A program made the position numbers and the translations under genes. A stretch of DNA of 64,000 nucleotides, from NCBI GenBank assembly GCA_023440705.1, contig JAEXRP010000024.1:1-64000 (forward strand). The letters run 5' to 3'. The number at the start of each line of letters is the position of its first letter. Within the stretch, counting starts at the first letter, position 1. The notes below the pieces were generated by a model, which saw nothing but the letters and a program-made list of their open reading frames with translations, was not told the origin of the DNA and did no database searches. This document shows, in pieces, positions 1 through 8,254 of this stretch. Source of the stretch: Soonwooa sp023440705 (GTDB lineage: Bacteria > Bacteroidota > Bacteroidia > Flavobacteriales > Weeksellaceae).

Positions 1-2
1 TC

Positions 3-332
3 GATTATACCAGTAGCAATATTATCGGAAAACCAGTAGGTATCGATATTAAAGAGCAAAAGATGACTTTGCCTTTAATACATGCACTCAAAACTTCAAC
101 ACCTGAAAATTACAAAAAGTATTTTAACACGATAAAGCGTTACAACAACGATCCTAAAAAAGTTCGTGAGTTGGTTGATTATGTAAAAACTTCCGGTGGG
201 ATGGATTACGCCATCAAAGTCATGAAAGATTATCAACAAAAAGCTTTGGATATTCTTTCCGAATTTCCTGATTCTGAAGCTAAAAAATCATTAGAATTAA
301 TGCTGGATTACGTCATTAGCAGAAAATTGTAA
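3..332 (+). CDS. Polyprenyl synthetase, C-terminal part (5' end outside the window)
   Basis: The reading frame is open from base 3. It begins DYTSNIIGKPVGIDIKEQK, then continues into TLPLIHAL. This is the characteristic region after the second Asp-rich motif of trans-isoprenyl diphosphate synthases (octaprenyl/nonaprenyl type), where GKP.G.D..E.K.TLPLI is strongly conserved. Only about 109 C-terminal residues are in the window. Enzymes of this family condense isopentenyl diphosphate onto an allylic primer to make the side chain of menaquinone, or undecaprenyl-like lipids. Chain length cannot be told from this part. The gene ends nine bases before the convergent downstream gene and no hairpin terminator is visible between them. 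Confidence 0.88.
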   Translation, partial: DYTSSNIIGKPVGIDIKEQKMTLPLIHALKTSTPENYKKYFNTIKRYNNDPKKVRELVDYVKTSGGMDYAIKVMKDYQQKALDILSEFPDSEAKKSLELMLDYVISRKL

Positions 333-341
333 TTGTGTAAT

Positions 342-1037
342 TTAATCAGATATTTTGTAAATACTTATCTCAGAAACGCTTCCACTAAGAAGATTTAGTG
401 AGATTCCGCCTCGATAATACTCAAAAGAAAGTATGTCATCTTTGTTCAATTTGTGGATTGAATTTATTTCGGTATCGCTTATTAGTAAACTTAAAACTAG
501 CGGCAAAGTAGCACCACTAAAGTCTTTTTTATTAATTTCTGTATAACCGCCAGTTGTCAAATGTTTTAGAATACCAATTTTCGGCGTTCCTCCAAAATTT
601 AATAACGATAACTGTACACCAGTTCCGTATCTGAATTTAAAATTTATAGCATAAACGCCATTTGCAGGGGCTTTGTAAGTGGATGTCGTCTCATTAAAGT
701 TGCTGGTAAAATTTGGATCTTTTGTGAAACTCAATCGATCCCATCCCGTGAAAAGATTTCCGCTTATAATTGTGCCACCAGACGAAGTCGCCTTTGCAAT
801 TGTTGTGTTGACGTAGGCTTGTATTAGAGAGAGGTCCGCTTTTGTTACTTCGGAGGTTGTTTGGTTGTAAGTTAATATTTTGGTATTGTTGAGGCTTGTA
901 ATTTCTTGAACAGTATTTATTTTTGTGTTTCCGTTAATGTGTAAAGTTGCTTCAGGATTTACGGTATTAATACCAACTTGTGCATTTAGTGTAATTGTAA
1001 AAATTACACTAAGATTAATTAGCAATTTTGTTTTCAT
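342..1037 (-). CDS. Secreted protein with VGINT..P.ATLHI motif and possible C1q-like domain
   Basis: The 231-residue protein starts with a signal peptide (about residues 1-19, ending LNAQ). It is followed by VGINTVNPEATLHI, a segment very common at the start of surface proteins in Flavobacteriia. The C-terminal half, from about residue 105, is rich in beta-strand pattern and contains YKAPANGVYAINFKFRYG. This resembles the strand that opens C1q/TNF-like jelly-roll domains (family knowledge; the match is by eye). It probably sits outside the cell or on the surface. The function is unknown. The gene is monocistronic, and the 267 bases upstream are very AT-rich and shared with the divergent rarA. 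Confidence 0.7.
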   Translation of the reverse strand: MKTKLLINLSVIFTITLNAQVGINTVNPEATLHINGNTKINTVQEITSLNNTKILTYNQTTSEVTKADLSLIQAYVNTTIAKATSSGGTIISGNLFTGWDRLSFTKDPNFTSNFNETTSTYKAPANGVYAINFKFRYGTGVQLSLLNFGGTPKIGILKHLTTGGYTEINKKDFSGATLPLVLSLLISDTEINSIHKLNKDDILSFEYYRGGISLNLLSGSVSEISIYKISD

Positions 1038-1270
1038 GGTGGTTTTGGTTTTTAGTTTATAGGTTTTATTACATTGGTTTGAATTGTTTTTATAAAATTA
1101 ATAATATTTTTGGTTATAATATATTAATGTTTATTTATTTTAGCAATATGTTTAATTAATATTGATTATAATTTAATATTTTGCATTTTATTCTTTGGTT
1201 TTTAGTCGTTTTTAAATTTATTTTTCCTTTTAAATTAATATCTGAATTAAATTGCGTGATTTTTGTTAAA

Positions 1271-1300
1271 ATTGAATTCGTTTTCTATTTCGTAATTTTG
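1271..1300 (+). promoter_or_regulatory. Promoter of rarA (ATTG-N18-TAATTTTG), apparently leaderless
   Basis: ATTG at 1271-1274 and TAATTTTG at 1293-1300 fit the Bacteroidota -33/-7 promoter form (TTG and TAnnTTTG). The -7 box ends only four bases before the rarA ATG, so transcription should start at or next to the start codon. Confidence 0.6.
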
Positions 1301-1304
1301 AAAT

Positions 1305-2585
1305 ATGAATAATAATTCGCCTTTAGCAGAAATTTTACGCCCTAAAAATCTTGAAGAAGTTGTTGGTCAAGAACATTTGACTGGTCCAAAAGGTCCTATC
1401 CGTCGTATGTTGGAGAATGATACCATTAATTCACTTATTTTCTGGGGACCTCCAGGAACGGGCAAAACGACCTTGGCAGAAATTATTTCTGAACAATCAA
1501 AAAGAAAATTTTATAAGCTCAGTGCGGTGACTTCTGGTGTTAAAGATGTGCGCGATGTTATCGACGATGCTAAAAAACAAAATCTTTTTTCTGGAAAATC
1601 GCCGATTTTATTCATTGATGAGATTCATCGGTTTAACAAGTCTCAACAAGATTCTTTGTTACACGCTGTCGAAAAAGGTTGGATAGTCTTGATTGGCGCC
1701 ACGACCGAAAATCCTAGTTTTGAAGTGGTTTCGGCGCTTTTGTCACGAAGTCAGGTTTATGTTCTTAAAGCTTTGACTTTTGAAAAGTTGGAAGAACTGG
1801 CAGATATAAGTCTTCAAAAATACAATGAACTAAACAAAACTGAGTTTGTCCTCGATGACAAAGCGGCTTTTATACAGTATTCTGGTGGTGATGCCCGCAA
1901 ATTAATTAACTCGATTGAGTTGGTGCTTAATCAGTTTAAAAATTCGAAAATTACACACATTACCAATGATGAGGTTTTGTCGGTTTTACAAGAAAACATG
2001 GCGCTTTATGACAAAAATGGTGAACAACATTATGATATAATTTCGGCTTTCATTAAGTCGATTCGTGGAAGTGATCCGAATGCTGCGGTCTATTGGCTGG
2101 CGAGGATGTTAGTTGGTGGTGAAGATATCAAATTCATAGCGCGACGATTGGTAATTTTGGCGTCCGAAGATATTGGTCTTGCGAATCCAAATGCCTTGGT
2201 GGTGGCGAATAATTGTTTCCAAGCGATTAATGTTATTGGAAATCCTGAAGCACGAATTATCCTTAGCGAAACTGCAATCTATCTGGCGGTTTCTCCAAAA
2301 AGTAATTCGGCGTATATGGCGATTAATGAAGCGATGACTTTGGTTAAAAAAACTGGAAATCTTGCGGTGCCGTTACACCTTAGAAATGCGCCAACCAAAT
2401 TGATGAAGGATATGAATTATGGAAAAGACTATCAATACGCCCATTCTCACGAAGGTAATTTTGTGGATCAAGAGTTTTTGCCAGCAGATATTTCGGGATT
2501 GCTATTTTACCAGCCTGGGCAAAATTCCACTGAACAAAAAATTAAAGACCAGCTCAACAAAAAGTGGGGAAGTCGCTACGAATAG
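1305..2585 (+). CDS. rarA: Replication-associated recombination protein A (AAA+ ATPase, MgsA/RarA family)
   Basis: The 426-residue protein has the normal length for RarA/MgsA. Walker A is GPPGTGKT at residues 48-55, Walker B is FIDEIHRF near residue 103, and the sensor-1 region GATTENPSFE follows. The second half carries the clamp-loader-like lid and the tetramerisation domain (ILASEDIGLANP, NAPTKLMKDMNYGKDYQYAH), both typical of the family. RarA acts at stalled replication forks and binds SSB. The start is well supported because a TAATTTTG -7 box ends four bases before the ATG. The gene is transcribed alone and ends at a strong bidirectional hairpin. Confidence 0.95.
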   Translation: MNNNSPLAEILRPKNLEEVVGQEHLTGPKGPIRRMLENDTINSLIFWGPPGTGKTTLAEIISEQSKRKFYKLSAVTSGVKDVRDVIDDAKKQNLFSGKSPILFIDEIHRFNKSQQDSLLHAVEKGWIVLIGATTENPSFEVVSALLSRSQVYVLKALTFEKLEELADISLQKYNELNKTEFVLDDKAAFIQYSGGDARKLINSIELVLNQFKNSKITHITNDEVLSVLQENMALYDKNGEQHYDIISAFIKSIRGSDPNAAVYWLARMLVGGEDIKFIARRLVILASEDIGLANPNALVVANNCFQAINVIGNPEARIILSETAIYLAVSPKSNSAYMAINEAMTLVKKTGNLAVPLHLRNAPTKLMKDMNYGKDYQYAHSHEGNFVDQEFLPADISGLLFYQPGQNSTEQKIKDQLNKKWGSRYE

Positions 2586-2609
2586 TTCTAGATTTTTTAA
2601 AATATAATT

Positions 2610-2657
2610 AAACGCTTCATTCATAGTAATTTTAAAATTATCATAAATGAAGCGTTT
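2610..2657. terminator. Bidirectional terminator between rarA and the DUF2339 gene
   Basis: AAACGCTTCATT at 2610-2621 pairs exactly with AATGAAGCGTTT at 2646-2657. The loop is itself palindromic (TAATTTTAAAATTA). A T-run follows on the plus strand and A-rich sequence precedes it, so it can stop both convergent genes. Confidence 0.85.
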
Positions 2658-2680
2658 TTATTTTTAAATTAAATCATATT

Positions 2681-4933
2681 TTAATCTTCGTTATTCTCAG
2701 TTTTATTATTTTCAGTTTTGGTTTCCACCATTTTAGAAATGATTTTTTTAAGCCTTTGGAACAAGAACGAACTTAATAACAACAAGACGCCAAGTAGGAT
2801 AAATGCGACAATTCTTGATACATTATCCAACTGCCAAACATCGTACAAATATAGTTTTGCAATCGTGATACCTATTAATACAAAACCAATTTTGTTGATT
2901 TCTGGCTTTGATTTTTGTAAACCATAATAGATAAAACTCGCTGCCAAAATTGTCCAAATAATAGGAAGATAAAGTACAATAAAATGACTTTGTAACCAAT
3001 CGTAATCTTTGAGTTGATTCAGTTTTAGTAAAATGTAAATATGATAAATTTCAAAACTTATTAAATACACTAACACAAATCCTATCGCCCAATACGCCAA
3101 TTTTTCGTTCAGGAAATTCGTTCGAGGAATAATACCAAGTAAACAAACCAAAACTGGAATCCAATACAATAAGTAAATTATATAAAAACTTTTGCTGACC
3201 TCATGTTTAAAAATACTAAAATTAATATCTGTCACCGAAACATGGATGAGCGCAAACAAAAATAAAAGACCAATCAAAATGTTGACGAATGTAGGTTGGT
3301 AGTTGAGTTTTTGTCGTAAAAGTAACATTGCGAACAAATAATAAATCGTGTAAACAAGGATGATACAAGAGATAAATGTATCCGACTGATATTGGATGTG
3401 ATACCAAATCTCAAACGAAATCGAGAAATAAATGACAACATAACTTAGTCCTGCAAAAAACTTCACATATTGGAATCGACTTTTTTCATCGACATCTTCA
3501 CTAAGGTTTTTAATGTAAAATAAATTGAACAAAAATGACGCGATTACAACCAAACTTGTCAGAAAAATTGGATTGAAGATTACTGCTAATTGTGTTTCTG
3601 AAAAGTAATTGCTCCATGTATAGATTTGCGAAATAATCAATATCGGAAACAAAATATTAAAACATTGTTTGAAGATTTTTTGTTCCGTTTTTTTCCAAAT
3701 AAATAAAAGTAAACTCGCTTCGATCGCCCAAATGATTGTCACAAAATAAGTTTCTAATTCTAAAGCGACAGCTATTGTAGCAAGACTTATGGCGATACCT
3801 GTAAATACTGCAAAATTGAGACTTTTTGTACCTGCTTTTTTGTCTCTAAGAATGAGTAATGCATTAATAATTGCAAAACCAATTGGAAGTAAGCTAAATC
3901 CTTTGATATTCTCGCTCCAAAGAACATAGATTCCCCCTAAGACAGCGAAAATATTGATAAAAACTAAAAGTAATATTTCTGCACTAGAAATAATTTTTGT
4001 TTTGAAATAATTTTGCAACGCAAAAGCATAAAATATCAAATACGATAAAATAATAAAGTAAATAATCTTCGTACTTGGTGCGTCAATTATCCAGGTTAAA
4101 AAATAAATGGAAGTGAAAGTAAAGGCGAGCCAGCCGAGACTTTTCCAATTTCTAAGGAAAGCAATAACTAGCATTCCGATGTTGAGAATACTTAAGTAAC
4201 TGAATAAAAATAGATAATTACTTTGCCCAGTACTTACTAAAATTGGTGCTAAAAAACCGCCAATTAATGCGACGATATTTAAAACTTCACTTTTATAAAA
4301 ATTAGCAAGAAGAACCGATGCTAGCGTGATAACTGCTAAAATCCCAAATGCAACATTTTGTGAAAACATGGCATATTCTTGAAAAGCAATTGTAATCGTC
4401 AGATAGAAAACGCTGATGCCGCCACCTGTAATAATTGATCCAAAAATTGAATAGTTTTTTCTTAGCCAATGTCCGATGCCTAAAAGGATTGCGCCAGTTA
4501 TCATCCCAATTGCAACGCGTCCCGATTCACCAATCCAATTGCGATCGATAGCGTATTTTACAAAATAACCGATACCTAAAACCAATGTGAAAATACCAAT
4601 GACACTTAATGCATTTTGTTTTAAAAAAGACATGAGTTGTTCTAGTTTTCCTTCAAAAACATTGGGCTCTTTTGGGATTATTTTCTCCTCAAGACTAGGT
4701 TTAGGAGGTTCAGGTTTAACAACAAACTCTGGTTGTAAAGTTGTTGGGGTTTCGATAGGTTTTTGTTCTGGTTTTGCTTCCTGAGGAATAACGGGTTTTT
4801 CAAAAGGAAGATTGAGGTTCGCATTTTGACCTTTTAGTCGCGAAACTTCTTCTTCAAGCTCTTTTATTCGTCCATTAAAATGGTAATAAATCCAAATAAC
4901 GATGACGATAAAAAATAGGAGTAATAATTCCAT
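2681..4933 (-). CDS. DUF2339 polytopic membrane protein
   Basis: The 750-residue protein begins with a membrane anchor (residues 1-15, ELLLLFFIVIVIWIYY) and a short coiled coil (GRIKELEEEVSRLKGQ). A Pro/Glu/Lys-rich linker spans about residues 40-95. More than 20 hydrophobic segments then run to the C terminus. This order is that of the DUF2339 family, which is widespread in Bacteroidota and has no established function. The family resembles a large integral-membrane bundle with no recognisable catalytic motif. The C terminus is a charged, cytoplasmic-looking tail (KTENNKTENNED). It lies 86 bases downstream of pheA on the same strand. That gap holds heptad-like sequence (4988-5015) and no hairpin, so co-transcription with pheA is possible. 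Confidence 0.85.
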   Translation of the reverse strand: MELLLLFFIVIVIWIYYHFNGRIKELEEEVSRLKGQNANLNLPFEKPVIPQEAKPEQKPIETPTTLQPEFVVKPEPPKPSLEEKIIPKEPNVFEGKLEQLMSFLKQNALSVIGIFTLVLGIGYFVKYAIDRNWIGESGRVAIGMITGAILLGIGHWLRKNYSIFGSIITGGGISVFYLTITIAFQEYAMFSQNVAFGILAVITLASVLLANFYKSEVLNIVALIGGFLAPILVSTGQSNYLFLFSYLSILNIGMLVIAFLRNWKSLGWLAFTFTSIYFLTWIIDAPSTKIIYFIILSYLIFYAFALQNYFKTKIISSAEILLLVFINIFAVLGGIYVLWSENIKGFSLLPIGFAIINALLILRDKKAGTKSLNFAVFTGIAISLATIAVALELETYFVTIIWAIEASLLLFIWKKTEQKIFKQCFNILFPILIISQIYTWSNYFSETQLAVIFNPIFLTSLVVIASFLFNLFYIKNLSEDVDEKSRFQYVKFFAGLSYVVIYFSISFEIWYHIQYQSDTFISCIILVYTIYYLFAMLLLRQKLNYQPTFVNILIGLLFLFALIHVSVTDINFSIFKHEVSKSFYIIYLLYWIPVLVCLLGIIPRTNFLNEKLAYWAIGFVLVYLISFEIYHIYILLKLNQLKDYDWLQSHFIVLYLPIIWTILAASFIYYGLQKSKPEINKIGFVLIGITIAKLYLYDVWQLDNVSRIVAFILLGVLLLLSSFLFQRLKKIISKMVETKTENNKTENNED

Positions 4934-4987
4934 TTGTTCTAATATTACTCAAATATATCAATTTTCGTTAAAGTAGATTTTGTATTA

Positions 4988-5015
4988 AGAACCAACAGCC
5001 AAGAACCCAAAACTA
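4988..5015. repeat. Degenerate heptad repeat (four 7-base units)
   Basis: The units agaacca, acagcca, agaaccc and aaaacta follow each other without gaps between pheA and the DUF2339 gene. This is the same seven-base period seen at several other intergenic sites in the window. Confidence 0.5.
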
Positions 5016-5019
5016 AATT

Positions 5020-5871
5020 TTAACTTTCCAAAAGATATTCGTTATAGTTGCCTAGGAAATCGACTTTTGTTCCAAGTGCTTTTAATTCTTCTAAAGCATT
5101 TTCATGAAGAATAGGATGCCAATCGCCAACAACATTTAGGAAAAAGAAATAGTTACCCAAACCAGTTTTTAAGGTGCGAGATTCTATTTTGCTAAGGTTC
5201 ATGTTGCGCCAAGCAAAAACAGAAAGTACTTGGTGCAAACCTCCGGCGTGATCTTCGGGTAAGCTTACAAGCAATCCAGATTTTCGACCAATATTCTCTA
5301 AACTCGAGTTATCGTAAGAGTTTTTCGATTTTGAAATGATGATAAAACGCGTATGATTTTGTTCAAAATCGTGGATGCTGCGTTGGATGATTTCTAAATC
5401 ATAAAGCTTAGCAGCAAACTGATTGGCAACTGCCGCAAGTTTTCGGTCTGGATTTTCAGAAACATGTTTTGCTGCTGCCGCTGTTGACGAAAAATCTTGC
5501 TTTGGAATTTTTTTATAATGCGCATCCAAATAATGGAAACTCTGTGCTAAAGCTTGCGGATGCGAATATATTTTTTCTAAATCAGTATTATTGATCTGCG
5601 ATTTATGAATCATGAGATGATGTGCAATCGGCATGACGGCTTCGGCTTCTATTTGTATTTCAGGTGTTTTATAAAGATAATCCAAGGTCATAGAAACTGT
5701 TCCTTCAATCGAGTTTTCTAACGGGATAACGGCTTTGTCAACAATTCCGTCTTCGACCGCCTTGAAGCAATCCAAAATACTAAACTGCGGAACTTTAGTT
5801 TCTGTCGGAAAAAGTTGCGTTGTTGCCAATTGTGTGAAAGAGGCTTCTGCCCCTAAGAATGCGATTTTCAT
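5020..5871 (-). CDS. pheA: Prephenate dehydratase (stand-alone, with ACT domain)
   Basis: The 283-residue enzyme converts prephenate to phenylpyruvate in phenylalanine synthesis. The N-terminal periplasmic-binding-like fold starts IAFLGAEASFTQLA. Further family motifs are VIPLENSIEGTVSMTLDYL, SHPQALAQ and QNHTRF, whose Thr belongs to the catalytic TRF motif. The C-terminal ACT domain (about residues 195-275) contains GGLHQVLSVFAWRNMNLSKI followed by ESR, the phenylalanine-binding signature. Feedback inhibition by Phe is therefore expected. The length fits the monofunctional type with no chorismate mutase fused. The 380 bases upstream separate it from the divergent curli operon. Confidence 0.95.
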   Translation of the reverse strand: MKIAFLGAEASFTQLATTQLFPTETKVPQFSILDCFKAVEDGIVDKAVIPLENSIEGTVSMTLDYLYKTPEIQIEAEAVMPIAHHLMIHKSQINNTDLEKIYSHPQALAQSFHYLDAHYKKIPKQDFSSTAAAAKHVSENPDRKLAAVANQFAAKLYDLEIIQRSIHDFEQNHTRFIIISKSKNSYDNSSLENIGRKSGLLVSLPEDHAGGLHQVLSVFAWRNMNLSKIESRTLKTGLGNYFFFLNVVGDWHPILHENALEELKALGTKVDFLGNYNEYLLES

Positions 5872-6251
5872 ATGGTATTAAAACAAGGTTTTGTTTTTAT
5901 GTAAATTAATTTTTAGCATAGTTAATATTTTTACTTCTAAGTAATGGTCTTTTTTATAGAAAATTGATTTTTTGTATATTTTTTTAAAAAATAGAAAGTG
6001 CTGAAGTTAACTAGATGATCTAGATGTAATGCTTAGAATAGCATCTTTTGATTGGATTCTTAAAAAATTCTTAAAATAAGATTTTAATAAATCTATAATT
6101 TATAGATGCTTGCGAGAATTAGCTAGCTATTAATGGGTATGTAAAGGGGTAACTGAAAATAGTGATGTCCAAAAATCATATATAAAAGCGATTTTTTTTT
6201 GAATTTAGGGGATATATCTTTGGACTGTTAAACAATTAAAAACAATTTATC
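5872..6251. promoter_or_regulatory. Curli operon control region with several palindromes
   Basis: This 380-base non-coding stretch lies between pheA and the divergent curlin gene. It holds an AT palindrome around 5977-5993, CTAGATGATCTAG at 6011-6023 (six-base arms around one G) and a perfect palindrome ATCTATAATTTATAGAT at 6091-6107 (eight-base arms). The spacing from the last palindrome to the likely -7 box at 6215 is about 108 bases. These are candidate operators for the LuxR-type regulator encoded at the far end of the cluster; that link is inference. Confidence 0.5.
6198..6222 (+). promoter_or_regulatory. Likely promoter of the curli operon
   Basis: TATCTTTG at 6215-6222 is an exact TAnnTTTG -7 box. 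The nearest TTTG (6198-6201) is only 13 bases upstream, shorter than the usual 18-20, which suggests dependence on an activator. The leader to the ATG would be about 25 bases. Confidence 0.5.
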
Positions 6252-7004
6252 ATGAAAAAGTTAATTTTAACTGCATGTGCAGTTTTCGCAACAAGTTTTG
6301 CATTCGCTCAATCAAACAATGATGTTACAACACAATTAGGTAATGGTAACTCTGCTCAAGTAGATCAAGTTGGCGCTGTTAATGACAACTCTATTATGCA
6401 ACAAGGAGATGACAACATTGCAAAAACTGACCAAAACGGAATTGGTAACATGAATGAATCTGAAAGTTACGGAAATCGTAACGAAATTGATGTAACACAA
6501 CTTGGTTATCAAAATGACAGCTATTCTGGACAGCTAGGAGATGATAACTATGCTTGGGTTTCTCAAACTGGTTTCTGGAATGAAAGTGCACAATATCAAA
6601 TTGGTAATGCAAACGATGCTCAAGTTCTACAAGTTGGTTTGGCAAATATGAGCCAACAAGTTCAATTGGGCGATGGTAATACTGCATGGGCAATTCAGGA
6701 TGGAATTCTTAACAGTAATGACCAATGGCAAGATGGTGATGGCAACTTTGCGTACGCTAATCAATCTGGAATTTTGAATGAATCTATCCAAACGCAATTA
6801 GGCGATGGTAACATTGCACTTGTTTATCAAGATGGTTTAGGAAACTATGCTGATCAATGGCAACAAGGTACTGGTAATGGTGCATTAGATACACAAACTG
6901 GTAACCTTAACAGTTCTATTGTTACTCAGCTTGGAGACGGACACATGCATGTAGGTACTCAAACAGGAGATAATAACTCAATGGTTATTAACCAAAGTAA
7001 CTAG
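6252..7004 (+). CDS. Major curlin-like amyloid subunit with about ten 22-residue repeats
   Basis: The 250-residue protein has a signal peptide (residues 1-19, ..TSFAFA, then Q). About ten tandem repeats of roughly 22 residues follow, each of the form (T/W/V)QLGDGN.A...Q.G..N...Q. This is the curlin repeat, in which regularly spaced Gln, Asn and Gly stack into a beta-solenoid amyloid. The mature protein is acidic, rich in Q/N/G/D and lacks Lys/Arg over long stretches, as in E. coli CsgA, but it has about twice as many repeats. It is the first gene of the curli cluster and is followed within 20 bases by a hairpin that should make its mRNA the most abundant. It is exported through the CsgG-like pore encoded downstream. 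Calling it CsgA rather than CsgB rests on size and position. Confidence 0.9.
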   Translation: MKKLILTACAVFATSFAFAQSNNDVTTQLGNGNSAQVDQVGAVNDNSIMQQGDDNIAKTDQNGIGNMNESESYGNRNEIDVTQLGYQNDSYSGQLGDDNYAWVSQTGFWNESAQYQIGNANDAQVLQVGLANMSQQVQLGDGNTAWAIQDGILNSNDQWQDGDGNFAYANQSGILNESIQTQLGDGNIALVYQDGLGNYADQWQQGTGNGALDTQTGNLNSSIVTQLGDGHMHVGTQTGDNNSMVINQSN

Positions 7005-7022
7005 GGAATTAGTTTAATTTTT

Positions 7023-7060
7023 GAGAGGAAGACTTGTTATCAAGCCTCTTCCTCTCTTTT
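7023..7060 (+). terminator. Attenuating hairpin between the major curlin gene and the rest of the operon
   Basis: GAGAGGAAGA at 7023-7032 pairs exactly with TCTTCCTCTC at 7047-7056. Inside it CTTG (7033-7036) pairs with CAAG (7041-7044), with a CC bulge. A T-rich tail follows. No separate promoter is evident before the next gene (24 bases later), so partial read-through is the likely arrangement. Confidence 0.8.
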
Positions 7061-7080
7061 ATTCTTTTATTCTGTCAAAA

Positions 7081-7479
7081 ATGAAAACAAAATTTCTTTT
7101 GATAATCTGCTGTCTTAGCTCTTTTTTAGGGGTTAAGTCACAGTCATTTAAAGAAATTAACTCAAATAATATCTTTAGTTATCTTTCGAATGTTAGTGTG
7201 GATATGCAATCTAAGCAGAGTGCTAGTAATATTATCCAAATAGGAAACAATAATGTTATCGAAGCTACTTTAATTAATGATCAACTTATTAGTGTACAGC
7301 TTGGTAATAATAACCAAACCAGTTACAAGGATTATGATCCAACGCAATCAGCAGGAATGTTGATACAATCTATTGGCAATAATAATCTAATAATGGTTGA
7401 CGGTAGCAATTCGATTTCTAATAACATGAGTGTGGAAGTTATTGGCAATAATAAAACGATATTTATAGAAAACAGATAA
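7081..7479 (+). CDS. Minor curlin-like subunit (candidate CsgB-type nucleator)
   Basis: The 132-residue protein has a signal peptide (MKTKFLLIICCLSSFLGVKS). Four copies of the amyloid motif IGNNN/LGNNN (..IIQIGNNNVIEATLI.., VQLGNNNQ, IQSIGNNNLI, VEVIGNNK) are spaced about 22-45 residues apart. It is shorter and less regular than the preceding curlin, with more hydrophobic residues and a charged C terminus (IFIENR). These properties fit a surface-bound nucleator like CsgB (inference). The start at 7081 was chosen because it begins a proper signal peptide; an in-frame TTG 60 bases earlier lies inside the terminator hairpin. The next gene starts 10 bases downstream. Confidence 0.75.
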   Translation: MKTKFLLIICCLSSFLGVKSQSFKEINSNNIFSYLSNVSVDMQSKQSASNIIQIGNNNVIEATLINDQLISVQLGNNNQTSYKDYDPTQSAGMLIQSIGNNNLIMVDGSNSISNNMSVEVIGNNKTIFIENR

Positions 7480-7489
7480 TATATTTATC

Positions 7490-8251
7490 ATGAAGTATTT
7501 TAATTTCTTGTTTTCTTGCTTTTTAATTCTTTTCCCGATATCTCTTTTTTCTCAAATTGAAAACGTATTCAACGTGAAGGCTGTTATTGAAGTTAAAAAT
7601 GCTGAAGATATCTCATCGATTTATGCTAAAGCTATTAATAATGATGAAGTTGTACACGATCTTAACTATTTACTTATAAGTATTAAGCAATCGTCAAATG
7701 GTAATATGACAAATAATAAGCAAGAAGGCAAGTTTGTTATTAGCCCAGATGAGACTAAAGATTTATCACATGTTACGATTAACCATGCAAAAGATGATCA
7801 GATAAAGATTTATTTATTCATTCGAAATGAAAAAGAGAATAAACTAATTTCTAAAGATTCTTTATTTATTAATGTAACTGATGGTGTCCAGATTAGTACA
7901 AATCGATCGATTAAAAATCCAGATACCGAAATTACCGAAGAAGATTTTGAGCTTAAAGGACTTGTGGTTGATAATACTAAAAGTAAAGTAGGAAAAGACT
8001 TTTTCGAAACATTTTATAATACTTATAGAGATTCTACTGAGCAATATGCTTTTGTAATTAATGTTAATGAGTTGCCATCAATTGGAAGAAATGGAATTAT
8101 CAATATCGATACTAGTGATCAAAATATTTATAGTTTTCGAGTAGTCCCAAATGATGAATATATCACTGCTCAAGCTCAAATGACCATGCGTTATCTTAAT
8201 AAGTATTATAGGGAAAGTAAACTATTAGATAAGGAGTTAGGAGCTCCCTAA
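7490..8251 (+). CDS. csgE: CsgE-like curli export factor with an extra N-terminal (CsgH-like?) domain
   Basis: The 253-residue protein has a signal peptide (residues 1-21). Residues about 154-250 match CsgE by eye: ELKGLVVDNTKSKVGKDFFE aligns with the GLLTDHTVSSIGHDFY region of E. coli CsgE, followed by an NVNELPS.GR segment resembling its INERPSARWG stretch. CsgE is the periplasmic cap that delivers subunits to the CsgG pore. Enterobacterial CsgE is only about 130 residues. The extra residues, about 33-128, form a beta-strand-rich segment (LLISIKQSSNG...EGKFVISPDETKDLSHVTI) that recalls CsgH, the small curli chaperone of alphaproteobacteria; this second match is tentative. The gene is followed three bases later by csgF. 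Confidence 0.8.
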   Translation: MKYFNFLFSCFLILFPISLFSQIENVFNVKAVIEVKNAEDISSIYAKAINNDEVVHDLNYLLISIKQSSNGNMTNNKQEGKFVISPDETKDLSHVTINHAKDDQIKIYLFIRNEKENKLISKDSLFINVTDGVQISTNRSIKNPDTEITEEDFELKGLVVDNTKSKVGKDFFETFYNTYRDSTEQYAFVINVNELPSIGRNGIINIDTSDQNIYSFRVVPNDEYITAQAQMTMRYLNKYYRESKLLDKELGAP

Positions 8252-8254
8252 GAC

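Noticed and set aside
3222..3407. Short alternative-frame ORF inside the DUF2339 gene
   Set aside because: It lies wholly within a well-supported gene and has no independent support.
6394..6693. Minus-strand frame antisense to the curlin gene
   Set aside because: Its His/Gln-rich sequence is explained by the 66-base periodicity of the curlin repeats on the other strand.
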